Source: an uncultured Eubacteriales bacterium (GTDB lineage Bacteria > Bacillota > Clostridia > Oscillospirales > Acutalibacteraceae). Taken from it: 8,398 bases of DNA. This document shows, piece after piece, positions 1 to 6,909 of the stretch; positions within the stretch are counted from its first letter, which is position 1; the number at the start of each line of letters is the position of its first letter. Position numbers and translations under genes: made by a program. The DNA is taken from the NCBI GenBank assembly GCA_934465125.1, contig CAKSKO010000040.1, forward strand, positions 1 to 8,398, in the 5' to 3' direction. Below the pieces are notes generated by a model. The model searched no databases. It was not told the origin of the DNA and saw nothing but the letters and a program-made list of their open reading frames with translations.

Positions 1-2
1 CT

Positions 3-350
3 TGCAACCTACTTCCAATGACTCTTTCTGACATCCCAGTTTTATTTTTACAATTTTATATGTGCGTTTCAGCACCGATTCCGGAAGAAAAAAAGGAGAT
101 TCTAAATGAATTTATCCGACTACAAAACGAACGCTTTATGATCGGGAATGTTCTTATTTTTTCAGATTCAGTTTGTTTAAAATATTCATTATATTTAGAT
201 ATTGATAAAAACATTGATCCTGGTTTATTTGCAAGATCTTTGGATGTATTTATTTATGAAGCGAATACAATCGCGAAAAAATCCATGGATTTGATTGATG
301 GGACAATGACATTAGATCAAGCGTTAGAAACAGGAACATTTTTTTATTGA
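3..350 (+). CDS. YbjN-like small protein, 5'-truncated by the window edge; candidate chaperone/partner of the next gene
   Basis: The frame is open from the window edge. The first ATG (base 18) has no purine-rich site in front of it, so the true start probably lies upstream. The visible 110 residues after that ATG show a hydrophobic strand (FLQFYMC), an SxPIPEEKKEIL segment, a helix with an LNEF..LQN pattern, a G-N-V-L-I-F strand, an alternating strand (VCLKYSLYLD) and a long C-terminal amphipathic helix pair. This order, with an asparagine in the first helix and a G-x-[FLV] strand after it, resembles YbjN-family proteins, which have a type III secretion chaperone-like fold. I recognise it by pattern only. 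It ends 20 bases before the start of the DUF4157 gene, which has its own strong ribosome site, so the two are very likely one operon. By analogy with secretion chaperones it may keep the large neighbour loadable; an immunity or regulatory role is also possible. Base composition is A/T-rich (13 G+C in bases 181-240). Confidence 0.6.
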   Translation, partial: CNLLPMTLSDIPVLFLQFYMCVSAPIPEEKKEILNEFIRLQNERFMIGNVLIFSDSVCLKYSLYLDIDKNIDPGLFARSLDVFIYEANTIAKKSMDLIDGTMTLDQALETGTFFY

Positions 351-356
351 TTGCTT

Positions 357-364
357 GAGGGGGG
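357..364 (+). promoter_or_regulatory. Ribosome binding site deciding a GTG start
   Basis: A GAGGGGGG run lies six bases before GTG at 371. It is the only strong purine-rich site near the beginning of the long frame, and it supports GTG as the true start of the 1193-codon gene. The site sits immediately after the stop codon of the preceding small gene, consistent with translation of both from one transcript. Confidence 0.75.
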
Positions 365-370
365 AATAAA

Positions 371-3300
371 GTGATTAAGATCAATAGAGCTGTCGAGCAA
401 GAAAAAAAAGATTTACAGGCTGATTTAGCAAAACAGCAACAGCAGCAAACAATTAAAGAAGATCCGGTTGCTGAAATACAAAGATCTTTGGGAAATGGAG
501 GATTCGGTGAATATATTTCTAGCGATGTGGAGATCAGTTCACCAACAGATGCGAGTGAGATTGAAGCTGACAATATTGCCAAAGAAGTTGTTTCGAATCT
601 GACGACTCCGAGTTCTATGAATACTAGTCTTGGAGACGACATTCCCCCATCGGGCGCAGGAAACGGAATCTCCCCGTCTGGAGGAGGCGACGGTATCAGC
701 CGAAAACTTTCAGATAACCTGGCATCGTCGCAGGATGGTGGAATGATTTATCGGAGTATTACAGATAAAATCAGCGGCGCAAACTCAGAAGACTCAATCC
801 AAAGGAGCATCGCCCATGAGGTAGGGAGTTCTGCGGATGATGATACGATTTACCGCAGTATTAGTGTTGGGAATGTACATGCTTCCGGTATCGGACATGA
901 CGTGATTCAACGAAAACTTTCAGGCAGTATTTCTTCTTATTCAAATGGAGTGGGAATTCAGAGAAGCGTCTCCGACCACATTGCTTCTGATGGATCGAAA
1001 GACGGAAATAAGATTCAAAGAAGTGTGAGAGATAAAATACACCGTCATGCTTCGGGAAGCGCTTCCGCATCAAACAGTGGAGGAAGCATTAGCGCTGCGC
1101 TGGGCAGCAGCAGTGCAACAAAGATGTCGGCTCCCATTCAGCGCAAGATGGAAGAAGGTTTCGGAACCTCGTTTTCGGGTGTTCGGATTCATACCGACCC
1201 AGCTGCCAACACAATCAGCCGCAGCATCAACGCCGATGCGTTTACGCAGGGCAGCGATATCTATTTTCGTTCCGGAGCATACAATCCGGGTTCCACAAGC
1301 GGGCAAACGCTTCTTGCGCATGAATTGACGCATGTTGTGCAGAACGGCCATGGAATTCAAAGAAAGATTACTTCGTTTGCGAAACAATCGATTCCAACAC
1401 CAAAAGCAGCGCGTGTAGATGTCGACCCGGAGCTAGATGAAGAGCAAAGCGCAGATATGCAAGAGAAGATTGTAGCGTTTTATGCAAAGTTTAGAGATGC
1501 AAACGCAGGCTCAATCAGAAATCAAATACAAGCGGAAAGAGATAGATTAATGGACCTGTGTGCCGGTCTATCACAGGTTGCTGGACAACGGTATCAGGCC
1601 AACGCTCAGGCCAACGCTCAGGGCAACGCTCAGGGCAACGCTCAGGGCAACGCTCAGGTCCCCGCAATGGAATTTAAAAACGACAAGGAATCACAAGAAA
1701 AATATCTTGCAATCTTGGATGATGCAGTTGCGCTCATTAAAGCGATAGAAGATTGCGGAAAAGAAATAGAGGATTCTCGGTTTGATTTTGCAAAAGTATT
1801 ACCAGGTACGCATGATTATGACCCGGCTAGACTCCGTTTAATTCCTGAGGTACCTGCGGTACCTGCAGTACCTGAACAACGAAACGAAAACGGAGATGTG
1901 ATTGTCCCAGCGCAACCTGCTCAAGATAGAGTACCTGAACAAACTCCGGAGATGCAAGCGCGTGCCGCATGGAACGAAAATAGGGAGAACGACAACGATT
2001 TGATCCGTGCAGTAAAAGCACAATCTAGAGCCGCTAAAGCCACCATGGATCAAGAGCTGGTAAATGTAGGCACTGCTTTTCTAGGCGTGGCTAATTTTGG
2101 AAAAGATGCTGGCAATCGACTCCAAGCGGCAGGCCAGAATGCTACCGAAGAAGAGAAAAAAGCACGAGCAAATGAGATAATCGAGGCGGTTCGCGAGCGG
2201 CAGGGAGCGATAAAAGCCAGTTTAGCAAACATGGAAACCGAAGCAGACGAGGAAGCTGGCAAGAAAGCTAATGCGGGTGAAGAAGACGATCGTTTTAAAT
2301 TAATGAATCAGCCAGTTTTTAAAGTTTATATAAAGGCAATTCCAAAGATTCAAAGTGCGTTTTCGAGAAAAAACGAAAAAAGCGGTAAAAAGGAGAGTAC
2401 TGTTAGAGAGTTCTTCGGAAAAAACGCCGGAGCAATTACAAAGAAAGCGGGAGCAGCAGCAACACCATTTAGTATAGATGGATCCGGGTTAAGAGCTGCA
2501 CCAAAAGGATTTTACGATGGTGTAAAACAATATCAAAAAGAGCATCCTGCTCCTAAGCAAGAAGACTATAATATGAATACAGAAAAGGGATTAACCGCAT
2601 ATCTGCATGCTCAGGAGCTTTATGAATTAGGTCTTGAAGGTCAGATGAGCGCAGCAGACAGGAAGGAAGCCAATGTAAATAAATTTATGATGGATTCTGT
2701 TTTAACAATCAATTCTGGTGCAGCAGCAGTAGAACCAATTTTAGATCAAAAAGATAATGCGCAAGAAAGAAAAGACAAGATAGAAGAGCTAAATAAAACT
2801 CTAAATCCAAGTCAAGGAGATAAGGAATTGCACAGTTCTCGATCAAAAGGAGCTTTAGCGGCAACAAAATCTCTGTCCGGCATATTAGGAACAGCTGATT
2901 CAGCGCTAACGGCGGCAACTTCTGGGATAAATGTGTTTGCTGAAGGAACCCAACTAAAACAAATGCAAGGTTCTATTAAGGCTATGAAGGGTGCGGCTGG
3001 TGCGATAGGCGCAGCAAAAGGTATTGTTGATATGGCTGCCAATAGTGCAGAGTCTGTTGCAAACAGCAAGAAAAATGAAAAAGCAGAAAAAGAGATAAAA
3101 CGTCTTCTTACAAGGGTGCATAAAAGAGAAGGAGGCCATCTTACAGGCGAGCCTGAGAAAATTGTCGTGGGTACTGCAGACAAAAAGAAATACCCGGGAT
3201 TTAGCATGATTGCAGCTAGCACGAAACAACAACAATCAGTGAAAGACAACGAGTTTTTGAAACGATATCTAGAATCGATTCTGAAAATCAGAAACAATGG

Positions 3301-3952
3301 ATTGCGTAAGATATCGATCGACGAAATTCGAACCGTCTTGCTATTGAATCAATCGAGAGAAAAAAGTCAGATCGAAGCCGATAAAAAGAAATGGGCAGCT
3401 GTTACAAATGCTGGTGTGGCTGTTTCAAAGATGCTGAAAAGTGCGAGCGGATTTCTTGGAGGAAATCTCGGAACAAGTCTCGGCCTTGTTGGTGCTTGTG
3501 TTAGTGCTGTTTTTGGTGCAATCGGAAGAAGAAAACAGGCCAAACTTGCTCAAAAGGAAGCAAAAAAAGTGCCCGGCCAGGCAACAATCGGAATTGTTAA
3601 CAAAATCGTTGCGCTAAAAGAGTTTCCTAATTGGTATTTGGGGAAGAATGAAGGGTCGATTGAAGCAAGGTTTATAGAACAATACAAAAATAATGGGGGG
3701 GAATTCTGTCAGAACGCTCTTGACGACCGGCAAACAATTAACCGTTACTGCCAGGTATATACAATGCTGGAAGCTGCCAATGTCGATATGATTGATTTCT
3801 GCTATGCAGCAAAGAAGATGGATGAGGCAAAAGACTCCATTCAGATCGATCCCGACGACGATTGGGGTTCGGATGGATTCGAAGAAAATGAACTCAAGCA
3901 AGAAAAAATTGCATTCTTGAATTTGATCGAAACAGGAAGCAAAACAGTATAA
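371..3952 (+). CDS. Large DUF4157 (HExxH) modular protein, candidate eCIS/polymorphic-toxin cargo
   Basis: 1193 residues, GTG start. No signal peptide: the N-terminus is charged with a KQQQQQ tract (21-26). Order: residues 36-219 are Ser/Gly/Asp-rich and carry repeated I-[QYS]-R-[SK] motifs; 256-328 is a DUF4157 domain (QRKMEEGFG, FSGVRIHTD, NADAFTQGSDIYF, YNPGS, LLAHELTHVVQ) with HExxH at 317-321; 409-429 is a QANA/QGNA tract; 493-501 is VPA-rich; about 350-830 is Ala/Lys/Glu-rich, probably helical; 830-900 and 1005-1053 contain Gly/Ala-rich hydrophobic stretches, the best membrane-like one at about 1029-1051; the end is helical with an acidic DPDDDWGSD stretch. DUF4157 is a predicted zinc-metallopeptidase domain common in eCIS-associated proteins and polymorphic toxins, often flanked by IQRK/VQRK. 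The body and C-terminus match no toxin domain I recognise. It follows a YbjN-like gene and ends before a strong terminator. The domain call is firm; cargo or effector function is inferred from family context, since no injection-system gene is visible. Confidence 0.85.
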   Translation: MIKINRAVEQEKKDLQADLAKQQQQQTIKEDPVAEIQRSLGNGGFGEYISSDVEISSPTDASEIEADNIAKEVVSNLTTPSSMNTSLGDDIPPSGAGNGISPSGGGDGISRKLSDNLASSQDGGMIYRSITDKISGANSEDSIQRSIAHEVGSSADDDTIYRSISVGNVHASGIGHDVIQRKLSGSISSYSNGVGIQRSVSDHIASDGSKDGNKIQRSVRDKIHRHASGSASASNSGGSISAALGSSSATKMSAPIQRKMEEGFGTSFSGVRIHTDPAANTISRSINADAFTQGSDIYFRSGAYNPGSTSGQTLLAHELTHVVQNGHGIQRKITSFAKQSIPTPKAARVDVDPELDEEQSADMQEKIVAFYAKFRDANAGSIRNQIQAERDRLMDLCAGLSQVAGQRYQANAQANAQGNAQGNAQGNAQVPAMEFKNDKESQEKYLAILDDAVALIKAIEDCGKEIEDSRFDFAKVLPGTHDYDPARLRLIPEVPAVPAVPEQRNENGDVIVPAQPAQDRVPEQTPEMQARAAWNENRENDNDLIRAVKAQSRAAKATMDQELVNVGTAFLGVANFGKDAGNRLQAAGQNATEEEKKARANEIIEAVRERQGAIKASLANMETEADEEAGKKANAGEEDDRFKLMNQPVFKVYIKAIPKIQSAFSRKNEKSGKKESTVREFFGKNAGAITKKAGAAATPFSIDGSGLRAAPKGFYDGVKQYQKEHPAPKQEDYNMNTEKGLTAYLHAQELYELGLEGQMSAADRKEANVNKFMMDSVLTINSGAAAVEPILDQKDNAQERKDKIEELNKTLNPSQGDKELHSSRSKGALAATKSLSGILGTADSALTAATSGINVFAEGTQLKQMQGSIKAMKGAAGAIGAAKGIVDMAANSAESVANSKKNEKAEKEIKRLLTRVHKREGGHLTGEPEKIVVGTADKKKYPGFSMIAASTKQQQSVKDNEFLKRYLESILKIRNNGLRKISIDEIRTVLLLNQSREKSQIEADKKKWAAVTNAGVAVSKMLKSASGFLGGNLGTSLGLVGACVSAVFGAIGRRKQAKLAQKEAKKVPGQATIGIVNKIVALKEFPNWYLGKNEGSIEARFIEQYKNNGGEFCQNALDDRQTINRYCQVYTMLEAANVDMIDFCYAAKKMDEAKDSIQIDPDDDWGSDGFEENELKQEKIAFLNLIETGSKTV
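695..1027 (+). repeat. Array of I-[QYS]-R-[SK] motifs, coding, 17-19 codon pitch
   Basis: Within the large protein, seven motifs start at residues 109 (ISRKL), 126 (IYRSI), 143 (IQRSI), 160 (IYRSI), 179 (IQRKL), 196 (IQRSV) and 215 (IQRSV). The spacings are 17, 17, 17, 19, 17 and 19 residues. After the motif most units continue S/T-D-x-[ILV] and then a Ser/Gly/Asp-rich tail. An outlying copy is at residue 36 (IQRSL). Two more, at 256 (IQRKM) and 329 (IQRKI), bracket the DUF4157 domain, and ISRSI at 282 lies inside it. The repeat is clear in protein but diverged in DNA, so it is old or kept by selection. Just before it, I91, I100 and I109 recur every nine residues in a Pro/Ser/Gly-rich stretch. 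Confidence 0.8.
1136..1354 (+). other. DUF4157 domain-coding segment, locally G+C-rich
   Basis: Codes for residues 256-328 of the large protein. The domain runs from IQRKMEEGFG through FSGVRIHTD and DIYFRSGAYNPGS to HELTHVVQ; the HExxH codons are at 1319-1333. His327 follows ten residues after the first motif histidine. Bases 1201-1260 hold 34 G+C of 60, while bases 2281-2340 further along the same gene hold 16 of 60. The domain therefore differs in composition from the body it is attached to. Confidence 0.8.
1595..1657 (+). repeat. Five tandem 12-bp units encoding QANA/QGNA
   Basis: Two copies of caggccaacgct are followed by three copies of cagggcaacgct and a final cag. They encode Q-A-N-A twice, Q-G-N-A three times and Q (residues 409-429). 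Identity within each sub-type is perfect, so this is a recent expansion. Because the unit is four codons, gain or loss of copies keeps the frame and changes only the linker length. Confidence 0.95.
1850..1873 (+). repeat. Short 9-bp tandem repeat encoding VPA
   Basis: Nearly three copies of gtacctgc[ga] encode V-P-A-V-P-A-V-P (residues 494-501). The neighbourhood is proline-rich, with a further VPAQPAQ and VPEQTPE. It is probably a flexible, extended linker between the region after the protease domain and the helical body. Confidence 0.8.
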
Positions 3953-3972
3953 TCAAGAAGATATGTTTATTG

Positions 3973-4009
3973 ATAAAAGCTGCTGTAGAATAACTATGGC
4001 GGCTTTTAT
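3973..4009 (+). terminator. Strong hairpin closing the YbjN-DUF4157 unit
   Basis: A 16-bp stem (3973-3988 with 3994-4009, including three G-U pairs) closes on a five-base loop, aataa. The arm begins with ATAAAAGC and returns as GCTTTTAT, so the A and U tracts lie inside the stem as in a compact intrinsic terminator. It starts 20 bases after the stop codon of the large gene. There is no separate U run beyond the stem, which lowers certainty about efficiency. Confidence 0.75.
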
Positions 4010-4064
4010 GCTCGAAATCGACGATAAAATGATCAAAAAGATTCTGTTTTTTTTTGATAGGATG

Positions 4065-4073
4065 TGTTATAAT
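4065..4073 (+). promoter_or_regulatory. Extended -10 promoter of the ABC-F gene
   Basis: TGTTATAAT is a perfect TGn-TATAAT extended -10 element, 46 bases before the ABC-F start codon. No good -35 box lies at 16-18 bases; a TTGATA at 4054-4059 is only eight bases away. An extended -10 can work without a good -35. An 8-bp A/T inverted repeat (ATCAAAAA at 4032-4039, TTTTTGAT at 4051-4058) overlaps the upstream half and could be an operator or a chance feature. Confidence 0.65.
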
Positions 4074-4119
4074 ACCATTATTTTGATTTAGATGATAGAA
4101 AGAGTTTGATGGAGGAAGA

Positions 4120-5718
4120 ATGATTACAGTTACAAATGTCAGTTTAAGTTTTAATGGGACAAACTTATTTTCAAACGTGAATTTAAAATTTACGCCCGAA
4201 AACTGTTATGGAATTATCGGAGCAAACGGTGCGGGGAAATCTACTTTTCTAAAAATATTATGTGGTGAGCTGGAACCTTCGAGCGGCGAGGTGATTATTC
4301 CCTCGTCAGTACGCCTTTCGGTATTGAAGCAAGATCATTATGCGTATGATCAGTATACAGTTCTTGATACCATTATTATGGGGAATGCACATCTCTACGA
4401 AATCATGAAGAAAAAAGATGCCTTATATGAGAAGCCAGATTTTGGCGATGAAGATGGGATTCTAGCGTCGGAACTCGAGGCAGAATTCGCTGAGATTGGC
4501 GGCTGGGAGGCAGAATCAGACGCATCGAAGCTGCTGCAAGGACTGGGGCTTGGGGAAGAGCTATTATCGGCGCAAATGGAAAGTTTGACAGGCAATCAAA
4601 AGGTTAAGGTGCTGCTCGCGCAGGCGTTGTTTGGGCAGCCAGACGTCATTTTACTCGATGAACCGACAAACCACCTCGATATCGATGCGATTTCCTGGTT
4701 AGAAGAATTCCTTTCTGATTACCCTGGGACAGTGATCGTCGTATCGCATGACAGGCATTTTTTAAATAATGTTTGTACTCACATTGTAGACATTGATTAT
4801 ACGAAGATTAAAATGTATGTCGGAAACTACGAATTTTGGTATGAATCGAGTCAGCTGATGCAGAGACTATTAAAACAGCAGAATCAAAAAAAAGAAGAGA
4901 AAGCAAAAGAGCTACAAAGGTTTATTGAGCGTTTTTCAGCGAATAAATCAAAATCAAAACAGGCGACTTCCCGCAAAAAGCTGCTAGACAAACTGACGAT
5001 CGAAGAAATGCCTGCATCGAGCAGAAGATATCCGTTTATTGGTTTTACGATGGATCGAGAAGCAGGCAAAGATATTTTAACGGTAGACTCCCTTTCTAAA
5101 ACGATCGACGGAAATCAGGTTTTAAACAACGTCAGCTTTACTCTTAATAAAGGCGACAAGGTAGCATTCATCGGAGAGAATGAGATCGCGATTACCGCGT
5201 TGTTCCAAATCCTGATGGGAGAGATCAGTCCCGATACCGGAGAGTTTAAATGGGGAGTCAGCACGACGCAATCGTATTTTCCGAAAGACAATACCTCCTT
5301 TTTTGATGGCTGCGATCTGACGATTTTAGACTGGATTAGAAGATACTCAAAGGATACGACAGAAACTTATCTCAGAGGATTTTTAGGCAGGATGCTTTTT
5401 TCCGGAGATGATATCTTTAAACCGGTGAATGTGCTTTCGGGGGGAGAAAAGGTCCGTTGCATGTTTTCAAGGATGATGCTTTTCGGATCCAATGTTTTGT
5501 TGCTCGATCAACCTACTAACCACCTTGATTTAGAATCGATTACAGCTGTTAATAACGGACTGAAAAACTTTAAAGGGAATATCCTGTTTTCTTCGCACGA
5601 CCATGAATTTATCCAAACAGTCGCAAATAGAATTATCGAAATCACTCCTGATGGTTTAGTCGACCGAATGTGTACCTACGACGAATATCTAGAGAATAAA
5701 AGAGAAAATCATATCTAG
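4120..5718 (+). CDS. ykpA: ABC-F ATPase, YkpA/YbiT type, with degenerate second nucleotide-binding site
   Basis: 532 residues, two ABC domains joined by a charged linker (about 243-300) and no transmembrane segment, hence a soluble ABC-F protein. Such proteins bind the ribosomal E site or assist translation. Domain 1: Walker A GANGAGKS (34-41), signature LTGNQ (156-160), Walker B with ILLDEPTNHLD (Asp180, Glu181), H-loop His210. The LTGNQKVKVLLAQALF, SHDRHFLNNVCTHI and RFSANKSKSKQATSR segments are characteristic of the YbiT/YkpA branch. Domain 2: the Walker A position reads GENEIAIT (352-359), with no lysine and no final glycine; signature LSGGE (439-443); Walker B reads LLLDQPTNHLD with Gln464 where the catalytic Glu is expected; H-loop His493. 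Site 2 should therefore be non-hydrolytic or altered, if this is not simply the norm for clostridial members. GGAGG at 4111-4115 sets the start. The gene has its own promoter and terminator. A drug-resistance role is less likely, because the branch is the housekeeping one. Confidence 0.9.
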   Translation: MITVTNVSLSFNGTNLFSNVNLKFTPENCYGIIGANGAGKSTFLKILCGELEPSSGEVIIPSSVRLSVLKQDHYAYDQYTVLDTIIMGNAHLYEIMKKKDALYEKPDFGDEDGILASELEAEFAEIGGWEAESDASKLLQGLGLGEELLSAQMESLTGNQKVKVLLAQALFGQPDVILLDEPTNHLDIDAISWLEEFLSDYPGTVIVVSHDRHFLNNVCTHIVDIDYTKIKMYVGNYEFWYESSQLMQRLLKQQNQKKEEKAKELQRFIERFSANKSKSKQATSRKKLLDKLTIEEMPASSRRYPFIGFTMDREAGKDILTVDSLSKTIDGNQVLNNVSFTLNKGDKVAFIGENEIAITALFQILMGEISPDTGEFKWGVSTTQSYFPKDNTSFFDGCDLTILDWIRRYSKDTTETYLRGFLGRMLFSGDDIFKPVNVLSGGEKVRCMFSRMMLFGSNVLLLDQPTNHLDLESITAVNNGLKNFKGNILFSSHDHEFIQTVANRIIEITPDGLVDRMCTYDEYLENKRENHI

Positions 5719-5730
5719 ACTATTACAATA

Positions 5731-5773
5731 AAAAGCTCGTTGCCGATAATTTCAATCTGGCAGCGAGTTTTTT
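5731..5773. terminator. Bidirectional intrinsic terminator between ykpA and spoIID
   Basis: CTCGTTGCC (5736-5744) pairs with GGCAGCGAG (5759-5767) with one G-U pair. An A-rich run precedes the stem on the plus strand and six T follow it. Read on the minus strand, the hairpin is likewise followed by a T run, so it can end both the ABC-F transcript and the convergent spoIID transcript. It lies 12 bases after the ABC-F stop codon and about 45 bases beyond the spoIID stop. Confidence 0.85.
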
Positions 5774-5818
5774 AAATGATTTTATATTTTACGGGGGATT
5801 TATAGAGACTAAGAGTTG

Positions 5819-6889
5819 CTATAATATACTTTGAATAGACGTTCCAGGATAGTACCAGGATAGAATCTGCTTATAATCTGATCCCTGTTTTGCCATGTAT
5901 TCTGCGCCGTATTGGCTCATACCGACGCCGTGTCCGTATCCGCGAACGGTGAAAACAAATTGATTATCCTTCCAAACGATGTCAAAATCAGCAGAGCGAA
6001 GCGAAAATGCTTCCCGGACATCTCTGCCTGATGCGGTAACAGACCCGATGCAGATACTTTTAATCATTCCAGATGGCGTTGTTTGTGAGTCCTTGATCCA
6101 GGAAGAAGGATCGCCGTCTAGGTTGATATCGGCCCACTTTGCCGACGCCAACTCTTTGAATTGATCAGCAGAAAATTCTGCAGAAGTTTGATAGCTCGGA
6201 GCAAATAAGTCTCCAGGGCTTGGGACTGCTACAAGATAGTTCTTTTCTCCTCCGAATACGTCTTGAGACGTTTCTGTATTTCCCCCAGATATTGCATGAT
6301 ATGCCGCGACGATGAGTTCGTCGTCACTCTTTAAGACGAGTCCTTTGACCGCGTCAACAGATGACGTTAGCTTTTGGTAGTAGGGATCAAAATTCCCTCC
6401 CCATCTTGCCTGCATTTGTTCTTTTGTAGTGTAAAATTTCCAGTTCGCGGTATCGACAGAAAAATCAGCACCCTTGAGATCAGGGGATGGATTGTTTCGC
6501 TGCGCTTCTCGTTCTCTGCAAAAATAGGTATAAGCGGCAACTGCCTGTGCTTTGAGGGCTTCTTCTGAAAAGGTCGGGGGCATTTCTGTGATGACAGCAC
6601 CGTATGTAAATTCAAGATCAGGGATATCTATTAGATTTCCTGTAGATTGATCAAGGACTCTGAATTCCTCTTTGTTATTCGATGGGGCAGGAGGAGAAGA
6701 AGCTGCAGGACTCTCACTTGAAGAAATGTTTTCACTCGATGTAGAAACGGCTTCTGATAAGGTGGACGAGACTGTTTTTATAGATGCTTTTGATGATTCA
6801 CTTTTTATCGGATCTGTTCCCATGGATAAAAAAGGGATTGCTAACATAAAAAGAAACATAAAGATTGATAAAACAAGGTGTTTTTTCAT
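5819..6889 (-). CDS. spoIID: SpoIID/LytB-domain protein, sporulation lytic transglycosylase
   Basis: 356 residues, close to the usual SpoIID length. SpoIID cleaves peptidoglycan glycan strands and, with SpoIIP and SpoIIM, drives engulfment of the forespore. An N-terminal hydrophobic segment (about 5-23) anchors or exports it. It is followed by a Ser-rich low-complexity linker (about 28-70) and the SpoIID domain (about 75-350). Family marks: EMPPTFSEEALKAQAVAAYTY with the expected catalytic Glu102, YHAISGGNTE (197-206), and RGYGHGVGMSQYGAEYMAKQG (about 316-336). The His/Cys zinc-binding pattern reported for clostridial SpoIID is not seen at 197-206: no cysteine is present there. AGAGG at 6896-6900 (minus-strand reading), six bases before ATG, fixes the start. 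The gene is alone, convergent with ykpA and divergent from the membrane-protein gene. In B. subtilis spoIID is under sigma-E; I see no clear sigma-E site here. A LytB-type amidase-enhancer paralogue is the alternative. Confidence 0.88.
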   Translation of the reverse strand: MKKHLVLSIFMFLFMLAIPFLSMGTDPIKSESSKASIKTVSSTLSEAVSTSSENISSSESPAASSPPAPSNNKEEFRVLDQSTGNLIDIPDLEFTYGAVITEMPPTFSEEALKAQAVAAYTYFCREREAQRNNPSPDLKGADFSVDTANWKFYTTKEQMQARWGGNFDPYYQKLTSSVDAVKGLVLKSDDELIVAAYHAISGGNTETSQDVFGGEKNYLVAVPSPGDLFAPSYQTSAEFSADQFKELASAKWADINLDGDPSSWIKDSQTTPSGMIKSICIGSVTASGRDVREAFSLRSADFDIVWKDNQFVFTVRGYGHGVGMSQYGAEYMAKQGSDYKQILSWYYPGTSIQSIL

Positions 6890-6909
6890 GATTTACCTCT
6901 TTTCTACTA

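Noticed and set aside
250..642. 130-codon minus-strand frame spanning the junction of the first two genes
   Set aside because: It overlaps two plus-strand genes with good signals. The CCCCCC run it contains is the complement of the second gene's ribosome site.
1595..1657. Short direct repeats considered as a CRISPR array
   Set aside because: The units are 12 bp with no spacers between them and are in frame within a gene.
2812..3297. 161-codon open frame on the minus strand inside the large gene, with hydrophobic stretches
   Set aside because: It is antisense to a well-supported coding region, has no ribosome site, and its hydrophobic, Cys/Phe/Leu-rich character is what the complement of Lys/Glu/Ala codons gives.
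371..3952. Reading the large gene as proof of an eCIS locus in the window
   Set aside because: No sheath, tube, baseplate, spike or AAA+ ATPase gene is present, and the right flank is housekeeping DNA. The link rests on the DUF4157 family only.
4054..4059. TTGATA as a -35 box for the ABC-F gene
   Set aside because: It is only eight bases from the TATAAT; the extended -10 explains the promoter better.
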